Positions 48,731 through 60,048 of a DNA stretch of 64,000 bases are shown here, one piece after another. The DNA comes from Pontederia crassipes. Lineage: Eukaryota > Streptophyta > Magnoliopsida > Commelinales > Pontederiaceae. Below the pieces are notes generated by a model. The model did not search any database. It saw only the letters and a program-made list of their open reading frames with translations, and was not told where the DNA came from. The translations under genes and the position numbers were made by a program. Each line of letters starts with the position of its first letter. Within the stretch, counting starts at the first letter, position 1. The stretch lies in assembly GCA_030549335.1 (NCBI GenBank), contig CM060193.1:48751891-48815890 (forward strand), in the 5' to 3' direction.

Positions 48731-49653
48731 TTCTAGGCCGACAGACATACAATACATGTTTTCCTTCCATTCTTGCATATTGAACACATATTGACTACCC
48801 AACATCACATGAGATATTTCTTATCATCCTTAACACTCTAATCATGACCCACATGTGATTTTCACATAAAGTCCTCTAACACTGCTAATCAAGATCATAA
48901 ATGTACACGAGCTTTAAACATTTTCATAATAAACTAACATAACAACAATAAGCATTCCAATACTAAGCATAATGAGCAATAGAACATGAAGTTATGAAAC
49001 ACATGCATTCTAATCATGGATAGCAATAGAATAGTAATCTAAAGAGACATGATGAATCAAATGCATATTTCTTAAATCTTCATCTAAGAACAAAGGGTTT
49101 GTTCTTTAATCCCCATTCCACACAATCAAACATCATTAGGGGGAAGATTAGGGTGGGTGGATCCCCTCAAATATATCTTGATTAGTTAAGCTTAACTCTA
49201 ATCTTCTTCCTCTAACTTTAACACTCTTTCTTCCTCTCTAAGGTTGCTGTCCTTGAGCTAATGATGCTGCTACAGTGAGACATTGCGTGAGAGAGAGAAT
49301 GGATTAATGGAGAGGAAGTGAGAGAGCCACTTACTGTAGCTACAGTAATCTCATTATTGTAGCATAGGGAGCTTAGGCGTGCTAGCCGAACACTCTGAGG
49401 GAGAGAGAGAGATGATAAGGGAGCTTGCTATGGACCAAAAGATAACAATGGGGACTTACTGTAGCAGAACTGTAGCAGGGATGGGGTTTGCTTCTTGGGG
49501 TGCTTTCGGCCGAGTGAAACAAATGGGGGGGGGGGGGGGAGTGTGTATTATTTGCTCTTAGGTTATTTAGTTGGGTGGGGTCTTGGGCCATGTGTGGGCA
49601 TGGGCTTTTCTTGCTTTCCTTTCTCTTTTTTTTTATTTCTTAAGGACGTTACA

Positions 49654-49658
49654 CATGA
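49654..49658. other. Target-site duplication CATGA, right copy
   Basis: It directly follows the LTR end GTTACA and matches 33838-33842. Confidence 0.85.
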
Positions 49659-49904
49659 CCTTCGCGAAGCAGTGATGACGTAGTTCAGCATCTCATGCTG
49701 GCGGCCCCGATCTACGAGTGTGACCCCCGACGTCAGCATAGCTCGACGTCCCACGCCGACAGCCAAGCCGTTTCCAATTTTTTATTTTACATATTAACAT
49801 ATATATATTTAATTATATATATATCATTACTATTTTAATCAGATTAAAATAGATTAAAATAAAAAATATTAACATCTTATTTTAATTTAATCTTGATATG
49901 ATCA

Positions 49905-49916
49905 GCTCTGATACCA
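49905..49916 (-). other. Primer-binding site (initiator tRNA-Met type)
   Basis: The minus strand reads TGGTATCAGAGC one base inside the 5' LTR of the outer element. This is complementary to the 3' end of plant initiator tRNA-Met, the usual minus-strand primer. Confidence 0.8.
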
Positions 49917-49917
49917 C

Positions 49918-50410
49918 TGAAAGCAAATATGAAATCAAGATTATAATAATATTAGTAAGGATCCGATCTGTTACCTCGTAAATGCTATTCAATGAAAAGA
50001 AAGTTCGCTAGAGGGGATCGCAAGTGCCGCCAAGACACCAAGAAAATTTGCACACACATCTAGCACTACAACTATTATGAAGAAGAAGATGAAGAGTTGA
50101 GAGAAAGAATGGGAGAAAGAGCCACACTCATATAATGACTAATACATTATTATATAATGAATGGGGAGAAGAATTGTATAACTTCTTCTCCCTCATAATC
50201 TCCTCATTCATGAAGGAGGAGAATATGTTACAAATAGGAGACAAGATCATTGTGCTCCCTTTATACCTATTATCATATAATAATATGAATAATAATATAA
50301 ATAGTCTAAATTCATCCGATCATTATCGTATGTTCTAGTCAATCGATCAACGCATTCGATCGAGACCGTTCAATTGAGTTTAGGCATACGACTTTTCCCA
50401 TTGTCTAACA
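49918..50410 (-). repeat. 5' LTR of outer element
   Basis: 493 bp, matching 27481-27972. It ends on the plus strand with TTGTCTAACA. Confidence 0.8.
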
Positions 50411-51438
50411 CATACGACATCAAATTTACTTTTAACTCGTAAAATAAGTTGATGTTGAAATTTTTAATTGTAAATTTGAGATAATTATTTGCGAGAAAAA
50501 TCTTTTAGTAAAATATAATGGGAAATTTGACTAAGCATTTAGATGTTAAAAAAACTGAAATGGGATTGTTCACACAATATTTTCTTTTTTAAAACATATG
50601 AAATCATTCATCAAATATTAGATTAGGCTTTCGAGTGTAGAACTATATTGAAAAATGAACTATCTGAAAACATGAGTATGCATGGCATAATATAAAATGT
50701 TAAAAAAACATGAGTAATGTTTAATTATTTCATATACAAGGGCAGCTGTATAAACAAATTGGGCTGACATCTAACTCAGAAAGTATTGTGGACTGTGTCA
50801 ATGAGAACTTGATGAAAATTTTGAAAATAACTTGGAAGCTATGTATATCGGGATCTTCCATAAAATAAAAATGAGTTCATGAAATCAAAGATTTTGAGTC
50901 CGAATCGAGGATCATAAAATCTTATTTATATATTACAAAATAATTTAATATATAAAATTATATTAAAATAATTTTTAATAAATTTATAATTATTTAGACT
51001 ATATATAATATTAACTTAACTATTATTCTATTAAGGTTTCCTACACATGTATACATGTATTACTTTGTGTATAACGAGTAGATATGAAATGATTTAACTT
51101 CAAATATATGATTTAAGATTGCCCCCCCTCATAAGAGAAGCCAAATATGAGAACTCATTGTGTCAATTTTTGGGTGACTAGTGGGAGGACTTACGTCAGG
51201 TGTTATGTGTCAACATTTGGGTCTAATCTATAAGGCGTTATGAGTTTATGAAATGCGCTACTTTATGCAGTACTTGACTATATGCCCACTATGCTAAGTC
51301 GACCTTAAGATTTGATGAATACTTTATAAGTTTTCTCATCAATGCAAGTATTTAATGACTAACAAGTCTGAAGACTGCCCTTAGACTATTGATTATATTT
51401 TCATGGTAATGAGTTAGTATTACTACTTTAGCAAAGTA
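50411..51438. other. Spacer, no gene seen
   Basis: AT-rich sequence with no supported coding region. It may contain decayed transposon sequence. Confidence 0.4.
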
Positions 51439-51447
51439 CTTAAAGGC

Positions 51448-52490
51448 AGATAAATTATAAGGATCGTTCCCCAACTTTAGGTCAATATCTCAATGGTCCT
51501 TCAACTTTAATTTGTAACTAGATCATTCCCGAACTTTAACTTTCTTGCACGCATCATCCTCTGACCGGCAATAGGTAGTTTCTCGATTACCTTACTGATG
51601 TGACATAATAAATTATAATAAAATAATATAAAAAATAAAAAAATAAAATAAAAAACTAAAAAAAAGAGGCGACAACCTCTCTCGCTGAAGGGGAACAAGG
51701 GGGCGGCGTCCCCACCTCCTCTCCTCTCCTTCACCAGCCATGAGGGAGAAGAGGGGGGCGTCGGCCCTGTGCGAGCTTCGTCGACGCGACAGAGGCGCGC
51801 GTTGGCCCCCTCTATGTGATCTTGCCGACATGCGACTAGCTCGCACAGGGGGGCTGACGCCCCCTCTCTCTCGCGCGTGCCGACGATAGAGAAGGGGGGA
51901 GTCAGCCCCTTGTGCGAGCTTCGCCAACGCCGATGAGATAGAGGGGGGTGTCGGCCCCCTCTATGCGAGCTCGTCGATGCGTGGTGAGCGCACACAAGGA
52001 GCCGACAACCCCCTCCTCTCTCGCGGTGCACGCGAGAGATGAGGGGAGCGTCAGCCCTCCTCTACGAGCTTCGCCGATGCAAAAGAAGGGGTGTCGGCCC
52101 TGGGGGCCAACCCTTTTCTCCCTCACGGCCGACGAAGGAGAAGAGGGGGGCGCCGGCCCCCCTTGCTATGGGGCCAGCGCCCCCACCCCTCTCCTCTTTG
52201 GCCCCCTTCCCCTCCTCTCTGCCGAAGAGGAGAGGGGTGGGGGCGCCGCGCCCCCTTGTTCCCCTTTGGCTGCCTCTTTTTTTATTTTAATTTTTTAAAT
52301 TAATTTTTTATTTTTTAAATTATATTTTATTACGTCACGTCAGTAAGGTAACTGAGAAGTCACTTATTATTGGTCAGAAGGACAATGCTTACAAGAAAGT
52401 TAAAGTTCGGAGATAATCTAGTTACAAATTGAAATTAGGAACCGTTGAGATATTGACTTAAAGTTGGGGACGATTCATGCAATTTATCCA
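51448..52490. mobile_element. Non-autonomous Mutator-like element
   Basis: The left end (51448-~51640) and the reverse complement of the right end (~52320-52490) match at about 80% over ~180 bp. Shared blocks include CCCCAACTTTA, CAATATCTCAA, AACTTTAACTTTCTTG and TTACCTTACTGA. The flanks CTTAAAGGC (51439-51447) and CTTAAAGAC (52491-52499) agree at 8 of 9 positions, a 9-bp target duplication as made by Mutator-type transposases. The interior is GC-rich, degenerate and repetitive (GAGCTTCGCCGA, GCGTCGGCCCCC) and encodes no recognisable protein. Confidence 0.78.
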
Positions 52491-52499
52491 CTTAAAGAC

Positions 52500-54239
52500 T
52501 AAAAGTGTATGCGGTCCGTTGAGCCATAATTAGGAAAGCAACTAACTTAGAACTAAGAAACATAAGGGAGAAAGATTCACTGGTGCAGCATAGTACTTGT
52601 GATGTGATTGGTACCAAAATACGTAAGCATACAAATACGAAGAAATCAGAATCATGCATAATATGACATGTGTGGTCTGGAGTATGCATACAAGGTGTTT
52701 CTAAGACAAAGTGAGATTGATGAATGTTTGAGTGACTGTCTATTATTGATAGATCATAGTATTGTCTCACATGTTAGTTGAGTAGCTATACAATGTTGAC
52801 AAGTTATAGCATGAGCTCACACCTTGATTAATCAGTTATGTGATCATAATTTTTGACTCTCAATTTGATCGACAATTAAGTATCACTAATAAATTAACAT
52901 TGAGTGATTATGTATTCCTAACAAGTCATAGTTCTACCTAAGTTGTAGATGTAACTTGTGGGTTGGATGACTCATTCATGATAATGAACATTTAATAGGA
53001 ATCAAATATGGGTAAGAGCCCACTATGTACGAGTGGGGCATTGTTGAACCTACGCCCATCATGGGATTTTCTCGATTGTGAAAATTATACATGGCGTAGT
53101 GTAATCAATTGCATTAATGCAATTAGGTTAATTGCATGATGTGGTTAACTGCAAAAGTTGCCTATAAAAGGAAAGTGTTGCTCCATCTTTTGTATCAGTA
53201 CATGACGAACTCCACCGAGAACTTATTCCACTCCAATGACATTCTGACGTAATGATGTCTAAGGTATATGAATTGTGAACTAGTGTTATCATTCCGTACG
53301 TGATCGAGTTCTCGATAATGAGTCTGAAGTAATGTAAAAAAAATATTCGATGATTCGTTCTTTTATTGCGAGGTATTCCGATAATACCTTATCAACTCCT
53401 TCATTAAGTCATTGGATATATCTAGACAGTAGTTCAAGCCAAGTTGGGATGATATAAGCCAAATTAAAGGTTACTCATGTTGCAGTCTTTTTTATGTTCA
53501 CGTGAACAATCAGGTCACAATAACCTTGTTCCTCATAAGGTAGTTAATCATCAAATGAACATATGACTTTCATGCTTAATTGAACGAACAATTAATCCTC
53601 AAGAGAACAATTCAGTCATATATTTTTCTATCAAGTGCTAAGACAATTGATTGGAGCACAAGTGTCAATAGAGGTCAAGTAGACACAATACACCTTATAA
53701 TCATGTGAAAGCTAGATCAAATATGATTCATGATCAAAGGAACAACTAAGTCCAATATGATTTTCATCAAATGATTTATCAAGAAAATATTTCTTCAAAT
53801 GCTATATAAATCATTAAGATAGTAATATCAACAATCCTTAATCAAAGAATGTTGGTTGCATGTGAAAAATCAGAACTCATGAAATAATGAATTCTCATTA
53901 GTGTTTGATTATGAGTAAGAGGACACCATGTTGATAAGATAGTCATAATTACCATGCTTGGTCGATGATAAATATATATACTTGGTCAATCAACAAAAAG
54001 AATAAAAAAGATCAATAACATTAATCAGATAGCATTGGATATGTGTGGATAGATTCGACCTAAAAGTTAGTAAATAAATTATAACTTTATTTCACGACAT
54101 CATAATTCAATGTTTTTTTTCTTAATCACAATAATTAAGGATATTAATCATAAAATTTTAACCCCTTGTCAATAATACTCAGAAAGTTCTACAATAACCT
54201 TAATCATATTTTGTTTTGATGTCTTTACAAATGGGACTT
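52500..54239. other. Unassigned sequence with a TATA-like box
   Basis: No gene is supported. CCTATAAAAGGAAAG at 53161 (+) looks like a retrotransposon LTR promoter, but I cannot define the element ends. Confidence 0.4.
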
Positions 54240-54835
54240 CATATAATTAATAACCTTAAAGAAATTATAGCACAATGTGATACAATCATGCATAAACCCC
54301 AACCATGACATGAAAGAAGGCTCTAGTTAGGTTTTCTAAACTCATAATCCAAATAATCACACATCATTAGAGAATGATTAGAGTATTAGATCTCTTTAAA
54401 CATACCTTAATTAACAAGTTCAAAATTCTTATCTTCTTCCTCTTTTCTCGCTCCTTCATCTTCTAGCCGAACTAGCCTCTTCTCCTTCCTTAAGTGGTTG
54501 AGCCTCTTCTCCTTCCTTAAGTGGTTGTCCAAAGCTTCCACAGTGAGAGAGGATGAGTGATGAGTGGTCGGCTACTGTAGCTGAGGATTCATGATGAGTA
54601 AGATGATAATTGGTGGGTTGCTGTAGCTCTAAAATGGAGTGGTTTGGTGAGTGAGTTACTGTAGCTAGCTAAAGTGAGATTTTAGCTTCTGCCGACGTGA
54701 GGGTTTCAGGGGTTAGTGGGGTGGGTGAGAAAAGTTGCTTTTAGGGTGTTTGGTCTTGGTGGGCCTCTCACGGTGGGCTGCGGGCTGCCGTTGCTTGCCT
54801 TTTTTTTTTTTTCCATTTGGTCTCCGACGTTACAG
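54240..54835 (-). mobile_element. Chromovirus-type LTR fragment (U3 end)
   Basis: It resembles the right ends of the LTRs at 36508 and 49653: AATCACACATCATTAG, several ACTGTAGC motifs, then a T-rich run and CGACGTTACA at the terminus (54835). Only the U3 end is present. A 27-bp unit containing CTCCTTCCTTAAGTGG is tandemly duplicated at about 54478-54531. Confidence 0.65.
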
Positions 54836-55396
54836 CCTTTATCTTGTATCTACTCGCTGGCCGAAGTCCAGCAGGGCATCGATCAGATTTCCACATTGCT
54901 CTTGTTTGCCTGTGCACGGCCATGGCCAATCACTTCAGTGATAAACAAGATTAAATTCCATGCAACATTAAGCCTTTTTTTTTTTTAATGTCAACGATGT
55001 AACATTAAGCCTTATTTTTTTTAATGTCAACGATGTATCAAGTTGAACTTCTTGCTTTGAAGTTATTCTATTCAGACCATTTCAACTCTTCTTCCTTGCA
55101 ATGATGTTGCCAATATAAGGACAATTGACATGTTACCACGTCAAATTTTTGCAATACTGTTGCACCCAGTGCATATCGAATCTTCCCCAACCAAGTAGAG
55201 ATGCGTGCCTTGAACATTAAAGCCTTTCTGACTAGGGCCAATTTGAGATTGTCATACAACACGAAGATAACTTTCACAGGGTTATGGATAGCTTCTGATG
55301 TCAAGTAAGAGACATCTTATATATTAAGCAAAAAAAAATTTAAAATAAAAGGGCCATTCTGAGAGCTCATGAAGGTTGAACTTTAACGCATGGAAA
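54836..55396. other. Downstream region of sulfurtransferase gene
   Basis: It includes the presumed 3' UTR of the sulfurtransferase near 55200-55396. A short direct repeat (ACATTAAGCCTT with an adjacent T-run) occurs at ~54964 and ~55002. No other gene seen. Confidence 0.45.
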
Positions 55397-58300
55397 TTAA
55401 GATGCAGGTGCAGAGGTAATAATGGGGTTGTCAGGCTGAGTTGCCCATTCAGTCCAAGATCCATCATAGATTGGAACATCAGTCTTGCCAAGCCGATAGA
55501 GACCCTGATGAGAAATTCATACATAAATAAACGTCATATTGACTATTGACTATCCCCCGGGAAGAGGATGTACAGAGAAAAGCTAGAGCTAAATTACCAG
55601 ATTAAGAATGCACGCGGTTACACCAGTGCCACAAGAGGCAACAATTGGACTATCCAAAGCAATACCTGCAACAAAATTGAGAATGTAGTCAGGTCACTGG
55701 TTGTCTTAAAAAATAATTCATTTCTAGTGAGCGATAATAATTTCTGGGAATGTAATAACTAAAAGGGAAAAGAACATGAATGATGCACACAGGAAACATG
55801 AGATAGTTTGCTAGGGGTTCTACTACATCTAACAAAACAAAGCATGCTTTGGTGAAGTAATGCATCACGAATGAAGCAAAAATTGTCTTATATTTATTTA
55901 ACTTCCTAGTAACTGAATCATCATCAAGCTCAATATTAACGTCTAAATGTTGACAGTTTGTCCAAGCATCAGTTGAGAAATGCAACCAACATATGGGTTA
56001 AAGTGGGCCATTCAAGTCATTTGATCAGAAAACTTATATCTTCCAAAAATTTGATGAAATTAGATGAGGTCCATTGACAAGTAGTTTCAATTGAGACAAC
56101 ATTCTGAAATATGCCATGAACTAAGATGCAATACAAGATATCAGAATACCTTAACACAGAATTAATGCCAATTTGAAACCATAATCACGAGATAAAACTG
56201 AACACAGTTAGTATTGATCTGACATCTAAATTTCTTGCATTATATACTATCAAAGTCAATAAGGCAACTATATTTTTGCCTCGTATCTTCACATCAAAGG
56301 TTCTTTAATGAATATTTCTACATCTGTTATTTAGCGACTACAAAGGGAACATTTTTAGACAACAATATGTTGTTGACTTCTGGAAGAATGAAGTTATTGC
56401 ATCTTCAAAGCATGCACCAGCTTATGAATAAATATAAAAAATACAATGAAATAAATATTTCATGTCACAGTATGTTGCCTATTTTCTGAAACAGAAAAAT
56501 TAGGAAACATACAATGATGGCAATAGAAAAAGGATGAAGGCATAAAATAGCAGCGCAGAGGGGGTTCTATATGAATATCCTCTTCAAACCTTCTAGCTTA
56601 AAATTTTCCCGGAGCTTATCTTCAGATAGGAGCATTTGCGAACTATCAAGCATCTGCAAAAGTGGAATGCATGACATGGCATGTAGGCAATACATGATAA
56701 GAATATGGGTTGCAGTTCAGTGTACCCTTGGAAATGGAATGCATTTAGTGCCAGGAATATGTCCACTCGGTACATCCTCTCGTGGTTCTGGAGCTACACC
56801 ATCAAATCTGTAGTGTCATTTTAAACTCTTTTAAAAGGTTGATTATAATTCTCGAGTTCATTCAAGCAGAAACATGAATTTTCACTCATATAAAAAGAAT
56901 GGAAAAACTAATATAGCCAAGAGAGAAGCATCATATAAGAAATGAATCTTCACTTGTCAAATTTCCTCGAACACCTATTAATGTCAAAACATTTACCTGC
57001 CCTTTGGTCGAGCATCTATGTGTTGGTATATTCGGGAATCCATGTTTTGCTTCACCTGGAAAGAAGCAGGAACAGCTGGGAATCAATGACTATTGATGCA
57101 AAAAATTTCAAACCAAAACATCATAGTAAACAATCATACTTATGTATCATCACATGCATATTGAAAGGAACCACAACAGTAATATATGAAAAAAGAAATA
57201 GTAAAAATAGATATATTGATTATACAACAACAACAACAACAAAGCCTTATCCCACTAGGTGGGGTCGGCTACATGGATCATACGACGCCATTCCGCTCTA
57301 TTAGTAACCAAACCTTTCGATTCGACGCCATTCCGATCATATTGATTATACGGTTAGTTAATATATTCATCATTTGGCAGATTCAAATCTTAGTCCCAAC
57401 TAGAATCGCTATGTCATTAAGCAATAGGTACTGAATCTTAAAACAATTACTGCAAGGTAATTTCGAATACTATTGTCTTGTGTTCCAGCTCATTGATTAG
57501 CGTAATAACATGTAGAAATAATCATTAGCTTTTCCATAAGTTAATAGAATTTCTCAACCTGTTCAATTGTCCAAACGAAATCAGGCCGAAGCTTTGCTTT
57601 AAATGTTGTAGGTCCAACCTACAAAGAAACAGTTATTAGTGATATATCAACTGGAGCACAATACCTAAAAGCCCCAGAAAACCCATTAGAACAAAAGAGG
57701 AATAAAAGAAACATAGAATAATACACTAGAATCAGAGATAAAGCTGAAAGTGATCATACTATTAATTTAACCTATAGCAAATCAATTAAGCAAGAAACTG
57801 ACACAGAATTATCATGTCCATAAATTATAATGGTCTATGAAACTTCTAGAGTCAATTCTTCTATTGATGAGATGTCTTTTTAGTTCTGAAATGCCTAGTC
57901 TCAAACCTTATAAAAATCGCATGATGATAGTATATATGTTAGAAGATAATAATAATATTCAGTCTGAAAAAATTCAACGCAGCTTAGACTTACAAACTTC
58001 ACAGACCAACCACTTGACAGTGTTAAAAACTTCATTAACAAGATGTTTTTTCAGAATTATCAAAACAAAATACTCGCATGTTATCATGCAAAGATGTATT
58101 TGGACATACCAACTGACCACTGTAAACCTTCTTCACAGCTTCACGGGCAAAAACAGCTTTTGAAGTAGCATTTGTAGATGCATCGGATTGCACTTGAAAA
58201 CCAGAAGCAAGCCACCGTGGCAAACCTCCATCCAACACCCAAACTTTGTCATGTCCAAAAGCTCGAAACATCCTATTCAATCAACTAGTTGATGAAAATT

Positions 58301-60048
58301 AAGCACAACAGTTTGAAATATTCTGAATCGGCAACTCTTTCGGGAAGTACATTAAAATAGCTTGCCAATATCTAGTAGCTCTTAGTAATAATAAATTACA
58401 TAGAACATCCATTACTTTTGAACCTCAGTATAACTTTAAGTGTATTAGTATTCATATCTCATCTGACCAGGGTTAAGTGCAATTAGTAGAAAAAGAACAA
58501 CAACAACAACAAAGCCTTATCCCACTAGGTGGGGTCGGCTACATGGATCATACGACGCCATTCCGCTCTATTCGTTGATCCATGTTCATGAGATTCGACA
58601 GGGTTTTACGCTGGCTGTCGGGACCTAACACAACCCTCCTCCTTTATCCAGGCTTGGGACCGGCTATAAAACATAGGCGGAGTTAATTAGTAGAAAAAGA
58701 ACACTGCCCTTAATTATATGGTTGGTTTCTATATGACATGACCCCCTCTAAGTGCCTTACATCTCAGAAGGATAATAAGCAACACCATAATTAGATGAAT
58801 TAATAAAGTTTATTGTTTGCAAATGATTAAGAAAGTTGGGATCAGAAATATAGAATTAATGCTATCTCAGTTAGACATACATAAATATAAGCAGCCATAT
58901 CTCATGGAACTTGCCAACTCTGAAATGCACTTGAGATTATGGTTGATACTTGATACTTCTTTAGTTTTTATAGGGTCTATCAAATTTCCATATAATCAAT
59001 CTCATTTCACTAACAATAGACTTAATACTACATAATAATATCTGAAATTAGCGCAATATTTTGCAGGGGAACAATAACAAGTTAATATTGGAAAATTATT
59101 TATTTTAGGAGAATATGTAAAAATTGTCAGTCAAATATACCCTGTCGAATCTTACCATGTAGCCGACCCCACCTAGTGGGATAAGGCTTTGTTGTTGTTG
59201 TTGTCGTCGTCAGTCAAATATACCCTATTTGGAACTCCTTCAAATTTACCTATCTATCATAATGCAATCTTGCTTACCACCAAACACGAGGAGCACTAAA
59301 TAATCCTTTCCTATCATACGCAACTATACCATCCTGGTTCTGAATGCCAAGAGCAGTAACTGCAGCTGCAAAAGCTTCTTCAGATGGCAACATGTGTGGG
59401 AGCTGTAGAAATGCCATTAACATTTGACAAAAGAAGAAGAAAAAAAAATACAGGGAATATAGAATATTATAATTGTATGCTAATCTGGATTAGAATTTAC
59501 TTTCAAGAACATGTACCTATATTTATAGTATAAACTAGATCTGTTTTATAATGCATGCCTGATTAAGTAAGAAGACAAGACAAGCCATGAATAATTAACT
59601 CCTGAATGAGTTCTTAAAACGAATTTGATTAAGGACAATGAAACAAACACAAATCAGAGACAAGAGATTCACATTTAACTTTTGGTCGGCTATTTGATCA
59701 ATGTCAAAGAACTCTGCACCAGGAATATGAGCAGCCTGAAAAAAAAAAACAAACAGAAGCAATCACTAAAAACAATATATGGGGTAAGAACCACATTTTC
59801 AAGCATGCACAAAACCTTATATTCTTGGAATGCATCCCGTTGTTCATGTGGCAAGTACCATGAAGCATCCACAACCTCAAGATGTGACAGAATAGGCCAT
59901 TTGAATTAGCAGCAAATTAGGGAAGAAGGAACTCGTACATGAGCACGCATCTCATTGAAAAAAGTTAGCAGGCACTTACCTTCACATTTGGATTTTTAAG
60001 ATTAGCATGAAGCCACTCAACAGAGACAACAGGTTCGTATTTCTCCAT
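55397..60048 (-). CDS. STR1: 3-mercaptopyruvate / thiosulfate sulfurtransferase
   Basis: It transfers a sulfane sulfur from 3-mercaptopyruvate or thiosulfate to cyanide or thiols, linking cysteine breakdown with detoxification. Exons: 60048-59980, 59875-59816, 59735-59673, 59402-59278, 58272-58110, 57618-57559, 57055-56997, 56807-56726, 56653-56590, 55665-55598, 55504-55397. All have GT/AG and matching phases; total 921 bases, 306 residues plus stop. There are two rhodanese domains: the inactive N-terminal one has DASWYLP, AAHIPGAEFFD and VWVLDGGLPRW; the C-terminal one has HIDARPKGRFDG, SGHIPGTKCIPFP and the active-site loop CGTGVTA (Cys260). The ATG at 60048 is the only in-frame Met at the front, so no transit peptide is predicted, as in Arabidopsis cytosolic STR2 rather than mitochondrial STR1. 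Introns contain SINE and LINE-tail insertions. Confidence 0.92.
57225..57338 (-). repeat. Very short RTE LINE 3' end insertion
   Basis: A (TTG)n tail, the shared SINE/LINE block and GCCATTCCGCTCTATTAG followed by AACCAAACCTTTCG, as at the 3' end of the LINE at 3595. It is flanked by a 12-bp duplication, ATATTGATTATA (57213-57224 and 57339-57350). It lies in sulfurtransferase intron 6. Confidence 0.8.
58500..58684 (-). repeat. Au-type SINE, copy 6 (LINE-tail chimera)
   Basis: Full length, with a perfect 19-bp target duplication starting AATTAGTAGAAAAAGAAC (58481-58499 and 58685-58703). It carries GCCATTCCGCTCTATT from the LINE tail between the shared block and the SINE body. It lies in sulfurtransferase intron 4. 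Confidence 0.9.
59144..59208 (+). repeat. 65-bp SINE 3'-end insertion
   Basis: Only the last part of an Au-type SINE (GTCGAATC, then CCGACCCCACCTAGTGGG and the TTG tail) is present. It is flanked by the perfect 18-bp duplication GTCAGTCAAATATACCCT (59126-59143 and 59209-59226). It lies in sulfurtransferase intron 4. Confidence 0.85.

Larger units (their letters stand above)
33843..49653 (-). mobile_element. Chromodomain Ty3/gypsy element with Athila inside
   Basis: Bounded by LTRs and by a perfect CATGA duplication. The 3' LTR (33843-36508) is complete. The 5' LTR (47716-49653) lacks its last ~0.7 kb. Between them only the C-terminal part of pol (36561-37860) belongs to this element. The 5' LTR end, PBS, gag, protease and RT/RNase H are replaced by Athila-type sequence. 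On the minus strand a purine tract (AAGGGGGTAG, ~36515-36525) precedes the 3' LTR, as expected. Confidence 0.82.
47716..49653 (-). repeat. 5' LTR of gypsy element, 3'-truncated
   Basis: It is highly similar to 34529-36508, in the same orientation. The last ~0.7 kb of the LTR and the primer-binding site are missing at 47716, where Athila leader sequence begins. It holds the second hairpin array (47935-48103) and the second CGGTCGACCG array. A G homopolymer near 49526-49538 is private to this copy. Confidence 0.8.
27481..50410 (-). mobile_element. Outer non-coding LTR element (LARD-like) holding nested insertions
   Basis: A pair of ~492-bp LTRs in the same orientation bounds this block: 27481-27972 (3' LTR) and 49918-50410 (5' LTR). 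Both read TGTTAGACAATG on the minus strand and share long identical stretches such as the GCAAATATGAAATCAAGATT block. A primer-binding site lies inside the 5' LTR and a purine-rich tract inside the 3' LTR. The interior (27973-33842 and 49654-49917) has no gag or pol, so the element is non-autonomous. A Ty3/gypsy element inserted at 33843-49653. A flanking target duplication is not clear (CATGT left, CATAC right). Confidence 0.8.

Noticed and set aside
51507-52303. Open frames up to 174 codons in both strands
   Set aside because: They lie in the GC-rich repetitive interior of a MULE, have biased Arg/Pro/Gly/Ser composition and match no domain I know.
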